Notes under the pieces: generated by a model
The model's database searches: none
What the model saw: the letters and a program-made list of their open reading frames with translations, nothing else
What the model was told of the DNA's origin: nothing
Part shown: positions 34,718 to 42,635 of the stretch, one piece after another
Position numbering within the stretch: position 1 is the stretch's first letter
Layout: every line of letters begins with the position of its first letter
From: Eubacterium oxidoreducens
GTDB taxonomy: Bacteria; Bacillota; Clostridia; Lachnospirales; Lachnospiraceae
DNA: 64,000 bases
NCBI RefSeq assembly: GCF_900104415.1
Contig: NZ_FMXR01000012.1
Coordinates: 1-64,000 of the forward strand
Direction of reading: 5' to 3'
Position numbers and translations under genes: made by a program

Positions 34718-35368
34718 ATGGAAATGGGTGTAATGAGTCAAGAAGAACTTATAAAAAAAGTTGTGGATAATGTAATAAAACAACTTCAAGAATTTGATGA
34801 GATGAAGATTCCTATCGGGGTATCAAACCGGCATGTACATGTGTCAAGACAGGATCTGGATATCCTTTTTGGAAAAGGGTATGAACTCACCAAAAGAGCT
34901 GACTTAGGTCAGCCGGGGCAATTTGCTGCAGAGGAAACCGTGACAGTAAGAGGTCCAAAGGGAGAGTTTCAAAAAGTAAGAATATTAGGTCCGGTGCGAG
35001 AGCAAAGTCAGGTAGAAATCTCGCTTACAGATGGATTTCAGCTGGGTGTGAAGGCTCCGATTAAAGAATCCGGTCAACTTGATGGAACTCCGGGAGTTAC
35101 GCTGATAGGGCCGCGCGGAATGGTGGATATGCCGCAAGGAACGATTGTTGCGCTGCGACATATTCATATGACGCCGGAGCAGGCAAGCCGAATGGGGCTG
35201 AAAGATAAAGATATAGTGGAGGTGGAGACATATGGAGAAAGAGCCGGTGTACTTGGCAATGTGCTTGTTCGAGTGTCCGACAAATATGCCTTGGAAATGC
35301 ATGTAGATATTGACGAAGCGAATGCATGCTTGCTCAAGAATAAGGATTACGTAAAGATTAAAAGATAA
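34718..35368 (+). CDS. pduL: Phosphate propanoyltransferase PduL
   Basis: A 216-residue PTAC enzyme that converts propionyl-CoA and phosphate to propionyl-phosphate and recycles CoA inside the shell. The two conserved His pairs that bind zinc are SNRHVHVS and LRHIHMTPE. The N-terminus, SQEELIKKVVDNVIKQL, is a classic encapsulation helix followed by a short linker. The start at 34718 immediately follows the metK stop; an in-frame ATG at 34733, just before the helix, is an alternative. Confidence 0.95.
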   Translation: MEMGVMSQEELIKKVVDNVIKQLQEFDEMKIPIGVSNRHVHVSRQDLDILFGKGYELTKRADLGQPGQFAAEETVTVRGPKGEFQKVRILGPVREQSQVEISLTDGFQLGVKAPIKESGQLDGTPGVTLIGPRGMVDMPQGTIVALRHIHMTPEQASRMGLKDKDIVEVETYGERAGVLGNVLVRVSDKYALEMHVDIDEANACLLKNKDYVKIKR

Positions 35369-35382
35369 TGGAGTGGTAAGTA

Positions 35383-36201
35383 GTGATTATAGAAAAAGGT
35401 GTGTTGGATTCGTTCGCGACATTGGTGGAGACAGAAACGGTCAATTCGTATGATGGTCCGCTGAAAGTCGGAGTGGATTTGGGGACGGCCAATATTGTAT
35501 TGGCAGTAGTTGATGAAAATAACGAACCTGTAGCCGGGGCGATGTTTCCGTCAACGGTAGTGAAGGATGGAATTGTAGTGGATTATATGGGTGCCATCCA
35601 AATCGTAAAGGGCTTAAAAGAACAGGTAGAGCAGCGTCTCGGAACGGTTTTAGAAGAGGCCGCTTGTGCAATTCCGCCGGGGGTTGTATCGGGAAGCGTA
35701 AAAGCAATTTCCAATGTGGTAGAAGGAGCCGGATTTGATGTAATCAATATTGTGGACGAACCAACTGCGGCTGCAAGCGTTTTGGATATCAAAGACGGAG
35801 CGGTAGTAGATGTCGGTGGGGGAACGACCGGAATCAGTATTATCAAGGATGGGGAAGTGATATATACCGCAGATGAACCAACCGGAGGTACCCATATGAC
35901 CTTGGTGCTGGCGGGGTACTATAATCTGGCCATGGAAGAGGCCGAGGCTTTAAAAAAGAATAGTGGTAAGGAAGCGGATATATTTCCAATTGTAAAACCG
36001 GTCATACAAAAGATGGCAACGATAGTCAAAAACTTTTTAAAAGATTATGAGGTACCGGCAGTCTATGTAGTTGGGGGAGCATGTAGTTTTAAGGAATTTG
36101 CAGCAGTCTTTGAAAAAGAGCTGGGAATTCCAACGATAAAATCGAATCAACCGCTTTTGGTTACTCCGTTAGGAATTGCCATGAATAGCGTAAAACAATA
36201 A
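35383..36201 (+). CDS. eutJ: EutJ-type Hsp70-like chaperone
   Basis: A 272-residue actin/Hsp70-fold ATPase, usual length for EutJ. Nucleotide-binding motifs are VGVDLGTANIVLAVV, VDEPTAAASVL, VVDVGGGTTGISI and VVGGACSFKEF. It lacks the Hsp70 peptide-binding domain. EutJ proteins accompany microcompartment loci and may aid assembly or reactivation of core enzymes. The start codon is GTG at 35383 after AATGGAGTGG. Confidence 0.93.
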   Translation: MIIEKGVLDSFATLVETETVNSYDGPLKVGVDLGTANIVLAVVDENNEPVAGAMFPSTVVKDGIVVDYMGAIQIVKGLKEQVEQRLGTVLEEAACAIPPGVVSGSVKAISNVVEGAGFDVINIVDEPTAAASVLDIKDGAVVDVGGGTTGISIIKDGEVIYTADEPTGGTHMTLVLAGYYNLAMEEAEALKKNSGKEADIFPIVKPVIQKMATIVKNFLKDYEVPAVYVVGGACSFKEFAAVFEKELGIPTIKSNQPLLVTPLGIAMNSVKQ

Positions 36202-36226
36202 AAGGAGAAGGAAGGAAAGAATAGTT

Positions 36227-37648
36227 ATGGATATTGATGTAAATGTGATTGAACAGATGGTAAAAAAGGCAATTGCACAGGTGTCAAATGAGGGAAATAT
36301 TACTTGTGCGCCCAGCGCACAGCAGAGGGGAAATTATGGTGTGTTTGATACGATGGATGGAGCGATTGAAGCTTCTGTGATAGCACAAAGACAGTTGTTA
36401 CGTTCTAGTATGGAAGAGCGCAAGATTTATGTTGATGCAATTAGACAGGCAGTCTTAAATCGCGAGAACTTAGAGATGATTTCTCTACTGTCGGTAGAAG
36501 AGACTCAGATTGGAAAGTATGAGCACAAAATTATAAAAAACAGACTGGCGGCTCAAAAGACTCCGGGAATCGAAGATCTGATTACCGAGGCACAGTCCGG
36601 AGACAATGGTCTTACCCTGATTGAATATTGTGCGTTTGGTGTAATTGGGGCAATTACTCCAACGACCAATCCAACAGAAACGATCATCTGCAATTCCATT
36701 TCCATGATTGCAGGTGGAAATACGGTAGTATTTAGCCCGCATCCAAGGGCAACCAAGGTATCGCATTTGTTGGTAACCATATTAAATAAGGCATTAGAAG
36801 AAGTGGGCGCACCGGCCAATATGATTACAACCGTCAAGGAACCTTCTATAGAAAATACGAATGCGATGTGTGAGCATCCTAAGATTAGAATGCTGGTTGC
36901 GACCGGTGGACCATCTATCGTAAGAAAGGTTATGTCTACGGGAAAGAAGGCAATCGGAGCAGGAGCAGGTAATCCTCCGGTAGTAGTAGATGAAACGGCT
37001 GATATTGAAAAAGCGGCAAAGGATATCATTGATGGTTGTTCTTTTGATAATAATGTACCTTGCATTGCAGAAAAGGAAGTATTTGCAGTAGATCAAATCT
37101 GTGATTATCTTATTCACTGCATGAAATTAAATGGTGCGTATGAAATGAAAGATCCGGCCATGATTGAGAAGTTAGATGCACTTGTGACGAATGAAAAGGG
37201 AGCACCGAAGGTAGAGTTTGTCGGAAAGAGTGCAAAGCATATTCTTGGAAAACTGGGAATAACAGTAGGTGATGAAGTACGTGTCATTATTATGGAAGTG
37301 AATAAAAATCATCATTTGGTAACAGAAGAGATGATGATGCCGATTCTTCCGGTGGTAAGATGTCATGATGTAGATGAGGCAATTGAAGAAGCGTATGTTG
37401 CAGAAAATGGAAATCGTCATACCGCAATGATGCATTCTAAGAATGTGGATAAGCTGACGAAGATGGCAAAACTTTTAGAAACTACAATCTTTGTTAAGAA
37501 TGCTCCTTCTTATGCAGGAATTGGAGTTGGTGGAGAAGGACATACCACATTTACCATTGCCGGACCTACCGGAGAAGGCCTTACAAGTGCAAGATCTTTT
37601 TGCAGAAAGAGAAAATGCGTGATGTCCGACGGATTGCATATCAGATAG
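36227..37648 (+). CDS. CoA-acylating propionaldehyde dehydrogenase, PduP/EutE type
   Basis: A 473-residue enzyme that oxidises aldehyde to acyl-CoA with NAD. The catalytic Cys279 lies in FDNNVPCIAEKEV; GAGNPPVVVDET, TTNPTETIICNSISM and FSPHPRA are family motifs. Residues 1-19 (DVNVIEQMVKKAIAQV) form an N-terminal encapsulation helix. It is the catalytically competent member of the two dehydrogenase paralogues here. AAAGGAGAAGGAAAG precedes the start. Confidence 0.95.
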   Translation: MDIDVNVIEQMVKKAIAQVSNEGNITCAPSAQQRGNYGVFDTMDGAIEASVIAQRQLLRSSMEERKIYVDAIRQAVLNRENLEMISLLSVEETQIGKYEHKIIKNRLAAQKTPGIEDLITEAQSGDNGLTLIEYCAFGVIGAITPTTNPTETIICNSISMIAGGNTVVFSPHPRATKVSHLLVTILNKALEEVGAPANMITTVKEPSIENTNAMCEHPKIRMLVATGGPSIVRKVMSTGKKAIGAGAGNPPVVVDETADIEKAAKDIIDGCSFDNNVPCIAEKEVFAVDQICDYLIHCMKLNGAYEMKDPAMIEKLDALVTNEKGAPKVEFVGKSAKHILGKLGITVGDEVRVIIMEVNKNHHLVTEEMMMPILPVVRCHDVDEAIEEAYVAENGNRHTAMMHSKNVDKLTKMAKLLETTIFVKNAPSYAGIGVGGEGHTTFTIAGPTGEGLTSARSFCRKRKCVMSDGLHIR

Positions 37649-37663
37649 TCGAAAGGGGCTGCC

Positions 37664-39010
37664 ATGGAATTATTAGAGCAGATAAAAAATGCCGGAATTG
37701 TGGGTTGTGGAGGCGCAGGCTTCCCAACCCACGTCAAGCTGAATTGTGAAGTGGAATATTTAATTATTAACGCAGCCGAGTGTGAACCGTTGCTTCGAAC
37801 AGACAGATATCTTATGCTGAATGCGGCACAAGAGGTGATTACAACGATTGAAAAAGTTGCGAAAATGACTAAGGCGAAAAAGGTCTGTATCGCATTAAAA
37901 GAGACCTATCACGATGAGATTGCATCGCTAAAAGAAGTGATAGAAAAAAGCGGAAGTATCGTAGAATTATTTTTGCTCAAGAATTTCTATCCGGCCGGTG
38001 ATGAGCAAATCATGGTATTAGAAGTGACAGGGCGAACGGTTCCGCCAAGTGGTATTCCTTTAGATGTAGGGGCGGTTGTTTCGAATGTAGCAACTATGTA
38101 TTCCATATATGAAGCATCTTGTGATGTGGTTTTTACAGAAAAATATCTTACGGTGACAGGAGCAGTACAAAATCCGATAATCGTAAAGGCACCTCTTGGT
38201 ACTTCGTTGGCGCAATGTATTGAAGCCGCCGGAGGGGTCACGGTAGAGAATTATCATATTTTAATTGGTGGACCTTTGATGGGAAAGGTATATCCTAAGG
38301 AGGAGCTAGAACAACATTTTGTCACCAAGACAACATCGGGAGTTGTAATCGTACCGGATGAAGCACATCTGGTGAAAATGCGAGAAACACCTTTGCGGCA
38401 TATTCAAAAAAGAGCAAAGGGTTCTTGCATACAGTGCCAGACGTGTACGCAGATGTGCCCAAGATATTTAAGCGGACATCCGTTATCGCCACACAAAATT
38501 ATGCGTAAAATGGCATATGTAAATGATGTGACGACAATCTTGAATGATCCGGATGTACAAGAAGTAATGACATGCTCGGAGTGTGGAGTGTGCGAGGCTT
38601 ATGCCTGTCCAATGGGGCTTGCGCCAAGGCAGGTCAACATCTATATCAAAAATGAGCTTCGCAAATCCGGATTCAAATATGAAAAGGATACTGAGACAAC
38701 GTTTCGGTATCGACAAGATCGTGAATATCGGAGAATTCCTTCTCATAGAATTGCAGCAAGACTTGGAGTAGAACAGTATTATGATTATACCATAAGAGAA
38801 CGAAGGACACTTACACCGGATAAAGTAACGATATCTTTGCAACAGCACATTGGTGCTCCGGCTGAGCCGGTAGTAGCAGTTGGAGATTATGTAAAACAAG
38901 GTAGCTTGATTGGCGAAATTCCACCAAAGGCACTTGGTGCCAGGGTGCATGCATCAATTGCAGGTAAAGTTACGAAGATAGAAAATGGTTTTGTGACAAT
39001 TGAAAAATGA
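37664..39010 (+). CDS. PduS-like RnfC/SLBB iron-sulfur flavoprotein
   Basis: A 448-residue protein related to RnfC and PduS. It has the N-terminal NADH/FMN region with GCGGAGFPTHVKL and NAAECEPLLRTD, an SLBB-type section (ITVTGAVQNP-like VTGAVQNPIIVKAPLGTSL, shown in part), two [4Fe-4S] motifs CIQCQTCTQMCP and CSECGVCEAYACP, and a C-terminal hybrid-type region. In B12-dependent compartments PduS reduces cobalamin. No cobalamin-dependent enzyme is present here, so electron delivery from NADH to the activase, flavoprotein or PduT-like pore is more plausible. Confidence 0.9.
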   Translation: MELLEQIKNAGIVGCGGAGFPTHVKLNCEVEYLIINAAECEPLLRTDRYLMLNAAQEVITTIEKVAKMTKAKKVCIALKETYHDEIASLKEVIEKSGSIVELFLLKNFYPAGDEQIMVLEVTGRTVPPSGIPLDVGAVVSNVATMYSIYEASCDVVFTEKYLTVTGAVQNPIIVKAPLGTSLAQCIEAAGGVTVENYHILIGGPLMGKVYPKEELEQHFVTKTTSGVVIVPDEAHLVKMRETPLRHIQKRAKGSCIQCQTCTQMCPRYLSGHPLSPHKIMRKMAYVNDVTTILNDPDVQEVMTCSECGVCEAYACPMGLAPRQVNIYIKNELRKSGFKYEKDTETTFRYRQDREYRRIPSHRIAARLGVEQYYDYTIRERRTLTPDKVTISLQQHIGAPAEPVVAVGDYVKQGSLIGEIPPKALGARVHASIAGKVTKIENGFVTIEK

Positions 39011-39025
39011 TAAGGAGAAGCTCGC

Positions 39026-39571
39026 ATGATTACAATTGGATTTTTAGAAAGCAATAGCATTGCAAAAGGGATAGAAGGTGCTGATGCAATGCTTAAGGCT
39101 GCAGAGGTAAGACTTGTAACGTCACGTCCAAGTTGTCCGGGTAAATATCATATTATGGTATCGGGAGAAGTATCTGCAGTACAATCGGCGATGGAAGCCG
39201 GCAAGGAAGTGATAAGTGATTCATTGATTGATGAGCTTGTGATTCCAAGAGTTCATCCGCAGGTGATTGAGGCAATTAATATGTCAACAATGCCGGAGAC
39301 AATTAAAGCAGTTGGAGTAATGGAATATTTTTCTGTTGCAGCTGCGGTAGTTGGTGCAGATGCAGCTGTAAAAGCAGCTGGAATTACTTTGATGGAGGTG
39401 CGTTTGGGTACCGGAATCGGAGGGAAATCTTTTGTTACGATGACAGGAGATGTATCGGCGGTGGAAGCTGCAGTCAGCGCCGGAATTGAAGAAGCTGTGG
39501 AAAGCGGTATGCTGATTAGTAAGGTTGTCATTCCGCATCCACATAAAGACTTGCTAGAAACTCTTCTATAA
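39026..39571 (+). CDS. Trimeric shell protein with pore Fe-S site, PduT type
   Basis: A 181-residue tandem-BMC protein. The first domain has TSRPSCPGKYHIMVSG with Cys37, matching the pore-lining Cys that holds a [4Fe-4S] cluster in PduT; the second domain (VGVMEYFSVAAAVVGADAAV) is a normal BMC fold. It may pass electrons or a cluster across the shell and is next to its usual partner, the PduS-like gene. It is the last gene of the operon and is followed by a terminator. Confidence 0.93.
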   Translation: MITIGFLESNSIAKGIEGADAMLKAAEVRLVTSRPSCPGKYHIMVSGEVSAVQSAMEAGKEVISDSLIDELVIPRVHPQVIEAINMSTMPETIKAVGVMEYFSVAAAVVGADAAVKAAGITLMEVRLGTGIGGKSFVTMTGDVSAVEAAVSAGIEEAVESGMLISKVVIPHPHKDLLETLL

Positions 39572-39593
39572 ATATTAGAAATAAGCAAAAAGG

Positions 39594-39627
39594 AGCTGTG
39601 CACGAATTAGTGTATAGCTTTTTTTTG
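39594..39627 (+). terminator. Terminator of the microcompartment operon
   Basis: AGCTGTGCAC (39594-39603) pairs, with two G-T wobbles, with GTGTATAGCT (39610-39619), followed by an eight-T tract. Confidence 0.85.
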
Positions 39628-39801
39628 CCATAAATGCGGCCTGGAGTTTTCTCTATTGATGGAGGGGAGGATACAGCGGATGCATATCCAAATGAAGGAT
39701 GGAGAAATTGTGATAGAATCCGGATCTATGGATTATTTACAGAATACATGATAGAATTTAGTCCTAGATGATAATCGTAAGCAGTTAAGGATGGTTATGA
39801 T
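39628..39801. other. Intergenic stretch with a short open frame
   Basis: No established gene. A 23-codon frame at 39680-39751 (MHIQMKDGEIVIESGSMDYL then QNT) follows GGAGGGGAGG, a strong ribosome binding site, but ends early. It could be a remnant 5' end of a lost gene or a small peptide. Confidence 0.35.
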
Positions 39802-40739
39802 ATGTGGGATATTATTATGGAAGGAATCTGGTATCTGCGAAACTTCTTTGGTAATGTATTCGTATTATTTGTCATAGTCAGTGTGATACTGGTTTATGTG
39901 ACGGCACTTTTGCTGAAAAATAAAGAAGCAAAAAGTATCGGAGAAAAAAGGATCGCGCTTGTAACCGGAGCCTCTAGCGGACTTGGACACGCGTATGCAA
40001 GGCAGATTGCAGCGACGGAGAAGGACATTGATGAAATCTGGCTTGTGGCAAGACGCGCAGAGCGCCTTGAGAGTCTGGCGCAGGAGCTAAGCCGGATGAA
40101 TATGAAGTCTAAAGTTTTTGCGCTTGATTTGACAGAAAAAGAAAGCTATCAGATTATAGAAAGTGAACTAAAAAAGCAGCAAGTTCGTATTGGCCTGCTG
40201 ATTGTCTGTGCCGGCTATGCCAAGATTGGCAATTATGAAAGAGTCAGTCGGTATGACAGCGGACATATGATTGACTTGAATTGTAAGGCAGCAGTTGATA
40301 CAACGTTAGTAGCTCTTCCTTTTATGAAGGCAGGAGACCGTATTATGGAGGTATGTTCAACCGCAGCATTTCAGCCGCTACAGCACATGAATATCTATGC
40401 CGCAAGTAAGGCGTTTTTATATAGTTACACCAGAGGACTTAGGATGGAACTTTTGCCTCGCAAGATTAAGGTGACGGCTGTATGTCCATATTGGATTAAA
40501 GATACCGAATTTATAGCAGTAGCAAAAGATGATGAGAAGATGGTCATAACCATAGCGCTGTTCGACACTTTCCGTTTTCCACAAAGGCAGAGCCTGTGGC
40601 AAGACGCTCGCTTTTGGCATCGAGAATAGGACTTGCTGTAGCAACACCGGGAATTTTTTGCATCATACATAGAATCTTTGCAAAAGTGATTTCCAAAGAA
40701 GCTGCAATGTACATATGGGAAGGTATGCGACGATTATAG
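39802..40739 (+). pseudogene. Short-chain dehydrogenase/reductase, frameshifted near the C-terminus
   Basis: An N-terminal membrane segment (about residues 14-38) precedes an SDR domain: VTGASSGLGHAYA cofactor motif, CAGYAKIG and catalytic YAASKAF. After about codon 255 the frame changes: family-like sequence continues in another frame as TKAEPVARRSLLASRIG and AKVISKEAAMYIWEGMRR to a stop at 40739, while the original frame stops at 40629. One base appears lost near 40555-40580. The catalytic part is complete, so some activity is possible if the C-terminus is dispensable. Confidence 0.82.
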
Positions 40740-40753
40740 AAAGAGGAAGATTT

Positions 40754-41521
40754 ATGGCAAGTAGTAAGAAATTTATTTCATGGAATGTTAATGGGTTAAG
40801 AGCTTGTGTGACAAAAGGCTTTTTGGATTTTTTTAAAGAAGTAGATGCGGATATTTTCTGTATTCAGGAAAGTAAGCTCCAAGAAGGGCAGATTGATTTG
40901 GAGCTGCAAGGCTATCATCAATATTGGAATTATGCTGTGAAAAAAGGGTATTCCGGAACGGCTATTTTCACAAAGGAAAAGCCGCTTGATGTAACTTATG
41001 GAATGGGAATTGAAGAACATGATCAAGAAGGTCGCGTCATTACTTTGGAATTTGATACGTATTATTTCGTGACGGTATATACGCCAAATTCCCAGACCGA
41101 ATTAAAGCGGCTTGAATATCGAATGAAGTGGGAAGATGATTTTAGAGAATATCTAAAAAGTCTAGATGCAAAAAAACCGGTGGTTGTATGTGGCGATATG
41201 AACGTGGCATATCAGGATATAGATCTTAAGAATCCAAAGACCAACCATAAGAATGCCGGATTTACCGATGAGGAGCGTAATAAGATTGACGAACTCTTTG
41301 ATGCAGGATTTGTAGATACCTTCCGGTATTTCTATCCGAATCAGACCGAGATCTATTCGTGGTGGTCGTATCGATTTAAAGCCAGAGAGAAGAATGCAGG
41401 ATGGCGGATTGATTATTTTCTGGTATCGGAGCGGATTCGGGAAAGACTGGTGGATGCTAAGATTCTTACAAAGGTACTTGGCTCAGATCATTGTCCGGTT
41501 GAACTTGAAATTGAAATCTAG
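40754..41521 (+). CDS. xth: Exodeoxyribonuclease III / AP endonuclease
   Basis: A 255-residue Mg-dependent endonuclease of the exonuclease III family, used in base-excision repair. Motifs are FISWNVNGLRA, CIQESKL, VTVYTPNS, VVCGDMNVAY, the YSWWSYR segment, WRIDYFLVSE and the GSDHCPV catalytic His. The ATG at 40754 follows AGAGGAAG. A terminator follows. Confidence 0.96.
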   Translation: MASSKKFISWNVNGLRACVTKGFLDFFKEVDADIFCIQESKLQEGQIDLELQGYHQYWNYAVKKGYSGTAIFTKEKPLDVTYGMGIEEHDQEGRVITLEFDTYYFVTVYTPNSQTELKRLEYRMKWEDDFREYLKSLDAKKPVVVCGDMNVAYQDIDLKNPKTNHKNAGFTDEERNKIDELFDAGFVDTFRYFYPNQTEIYSWWSYRFKAREKNAGWRIDYFLVSERIRERLVDAKILTKVLGSDHCPVELEIEI

Positions 41522-41558
41522 AGAACGATAAACTTAAGAATAATGTTAAAGAAAAAAG

Positions 41559-41610
41559 AACGTATAGCCGATAAGAACTATAGTAAAATATATCGGCAAT
41601 ACGTTTTTTT
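41559..41610 (+). terminator. Terminator after xth
   Basis: AACGTAT and GCCGATA (41559-41573) pair with TATCGGC and ATACGTT (41591-41605), one mismatch between, followed by a T tract. The GGCGAGTCTTGAC motif starts 18 bases later at 41628. Confidence 0.85.
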
Positions 41611-41708
41611 GTGCAAAAAAAACACTAGGCGAGTCTTGACAAAACTAGGAAGATAGTCTGAAAATGCCTGAAAAATGGGATTTTTTTAAAGTTTTCACAA
41701 AAAAAGGC

Positions 41709-41735
41709 TAATGTTTTAGACAAAGTCACCGATAC
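41709..41735 (+). promoter_or_regulatory. Sigma-28-type promoter for flgM
   Basis: TAAT, 15 bases, ACCGATAC closely matches the sigma-28/sigma-D consensus TAAA-N15-GCCGATAA. It lies about 75 bases before flgM and would drive the late flagellar operon. Confidence 0.75.
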
Positions 41736-41808
41736 ATAATACAGAAGAGGCGGTTTAAAGGACGCGTTCTTCAAAAATTATCTTAGATAAGGAAAGGAGA
41801 TGCATAAA

Positions 41809-42090
41809 ATGCGCATAGAAGCTTATAACCAGATATCACAGGTTTATAAAACATCAAAGACGAGCAAAGCTTATGCATCGTCAAACACTTCCTCAGCAAG
41901 AGATGAGGTTCAGATTTCATCTTTTGGTCAAGCATTTCAGGTAGCAAAGGATGCTGTCAAGAATGCTGCAGATGTCAGAGAAGATAAAGTCGCATCCGTT
42001 AAGAGTGCAATTGATAACGGAACTTACAGCGTAAGTGCAGATGACTTTGCATCAAAATTATTGGAAAAATATAACGAATCTCTGATTTAG
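41809..42090 (+). CDS. flgM: Anti-sigma-28 factor FlgM
   Basis: A 93-residue protein. The low-complexity Ser/Thr/Lys N-terminus and the C-terminal sigma-binding part (VREDKVASVKSAIDNGTYSV, followed by SADDFASKLLE) are typical of FlgM, which holds sigma-28 inactive until the hook is complete and then is exported. The ATG at 41809 is used because GGAG lies 10 bases upstream; the ATG at 41800 touches that site. Confidence 0.9.
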   Translation: MRIEAYNQISQVYKTSKTSKAYASSNTSSARDEVQISSFGQAFQVAKDAVKNAADVREDKVASVKSAIDNGTYSVSADDFASKLLEKYNESLI

Positions 42091-42105
42091 AAATGAGGAA
42101 TAAAA

Positions 42106-42618
42106 GTGGCAAGTTTGATGGAAAACCTTCTAGATGTCCTCGAACGTGAGCATAAGGAATATGAGAAACTATTTCAGTTAGGACAGCGAAAAAGACAGAT
42201 TCTGATTGATGCTGACGTTGAGGAACTAGAGGTACTGACAGAACGGGAACAGGATGTTTCCAGTACGCTTAGAAATCTTGAAAATAAGCGAGAGCAGATC
42301 ATGGATGATATGTCAGTTGTTCTAAACAGGAAGAAGGAAGAAATGACGCTCGGAAAAATGATTGAAATATTGGATAAGCAACCGGAACAACAGTCTCGTT
42401 TAACTGAAATCAGGACTAAGCTTGGGGCAACACTGAAAGAAGTGTCAGCCATCAACGAGCAGAATCGAGTATTAACACAGCAGGCTTTAGAGCTTGTGGA
42501 ATATGACTTAAACCTCTTTCGAAGTTTTCGTCAGGCACCTGAGACCGCAAATTACAACCGGAATGCTTATAATACCGGTGATTTATTGGGGTCTTCGGGG
42601 TTTGATACAAAACAGTAG
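42106..42618 (+). CDS. flgN: Flagellar export chaperone FlgN
   Basis: A 170-residue, mostly helical protein of the FlgN family, the export chaperone for hook-associated proteins FlgK and FlgL, whose genes follow. Long heptad-like helices with QRKRQILIDADVEELEVLTE (20 residues shown) fit the family. The start codon is GTG at 42106 after ATGAGGAATAAAA. Confidence 0.85.
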   Translation: MASLMENLLDVLEREHKEYEKLFQLGQRKRQILIDADVEELEVLTEREQDVSSTLRNLENKREQIMDDMSVVLNRKKEEMTLGKMIEILDKQPEQQSRLTEIRTKLGATLKEVSAINEQNRVLTQQALELVEYDLNLFRSFRQAPETANYNRNAYNTGDLLGSSGFDTKQ

Positions 42619-42635
42619 AAAAAGAGGTTTTTTTT

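Noticed and set aside
37664-39010. Cobalamin reductase role for the PduS-like protein
   Set aside because: No B12-dependent dehydratase, adenosyltransferase or reactivase is present; the dehydratase is of the glycyl-radical type.
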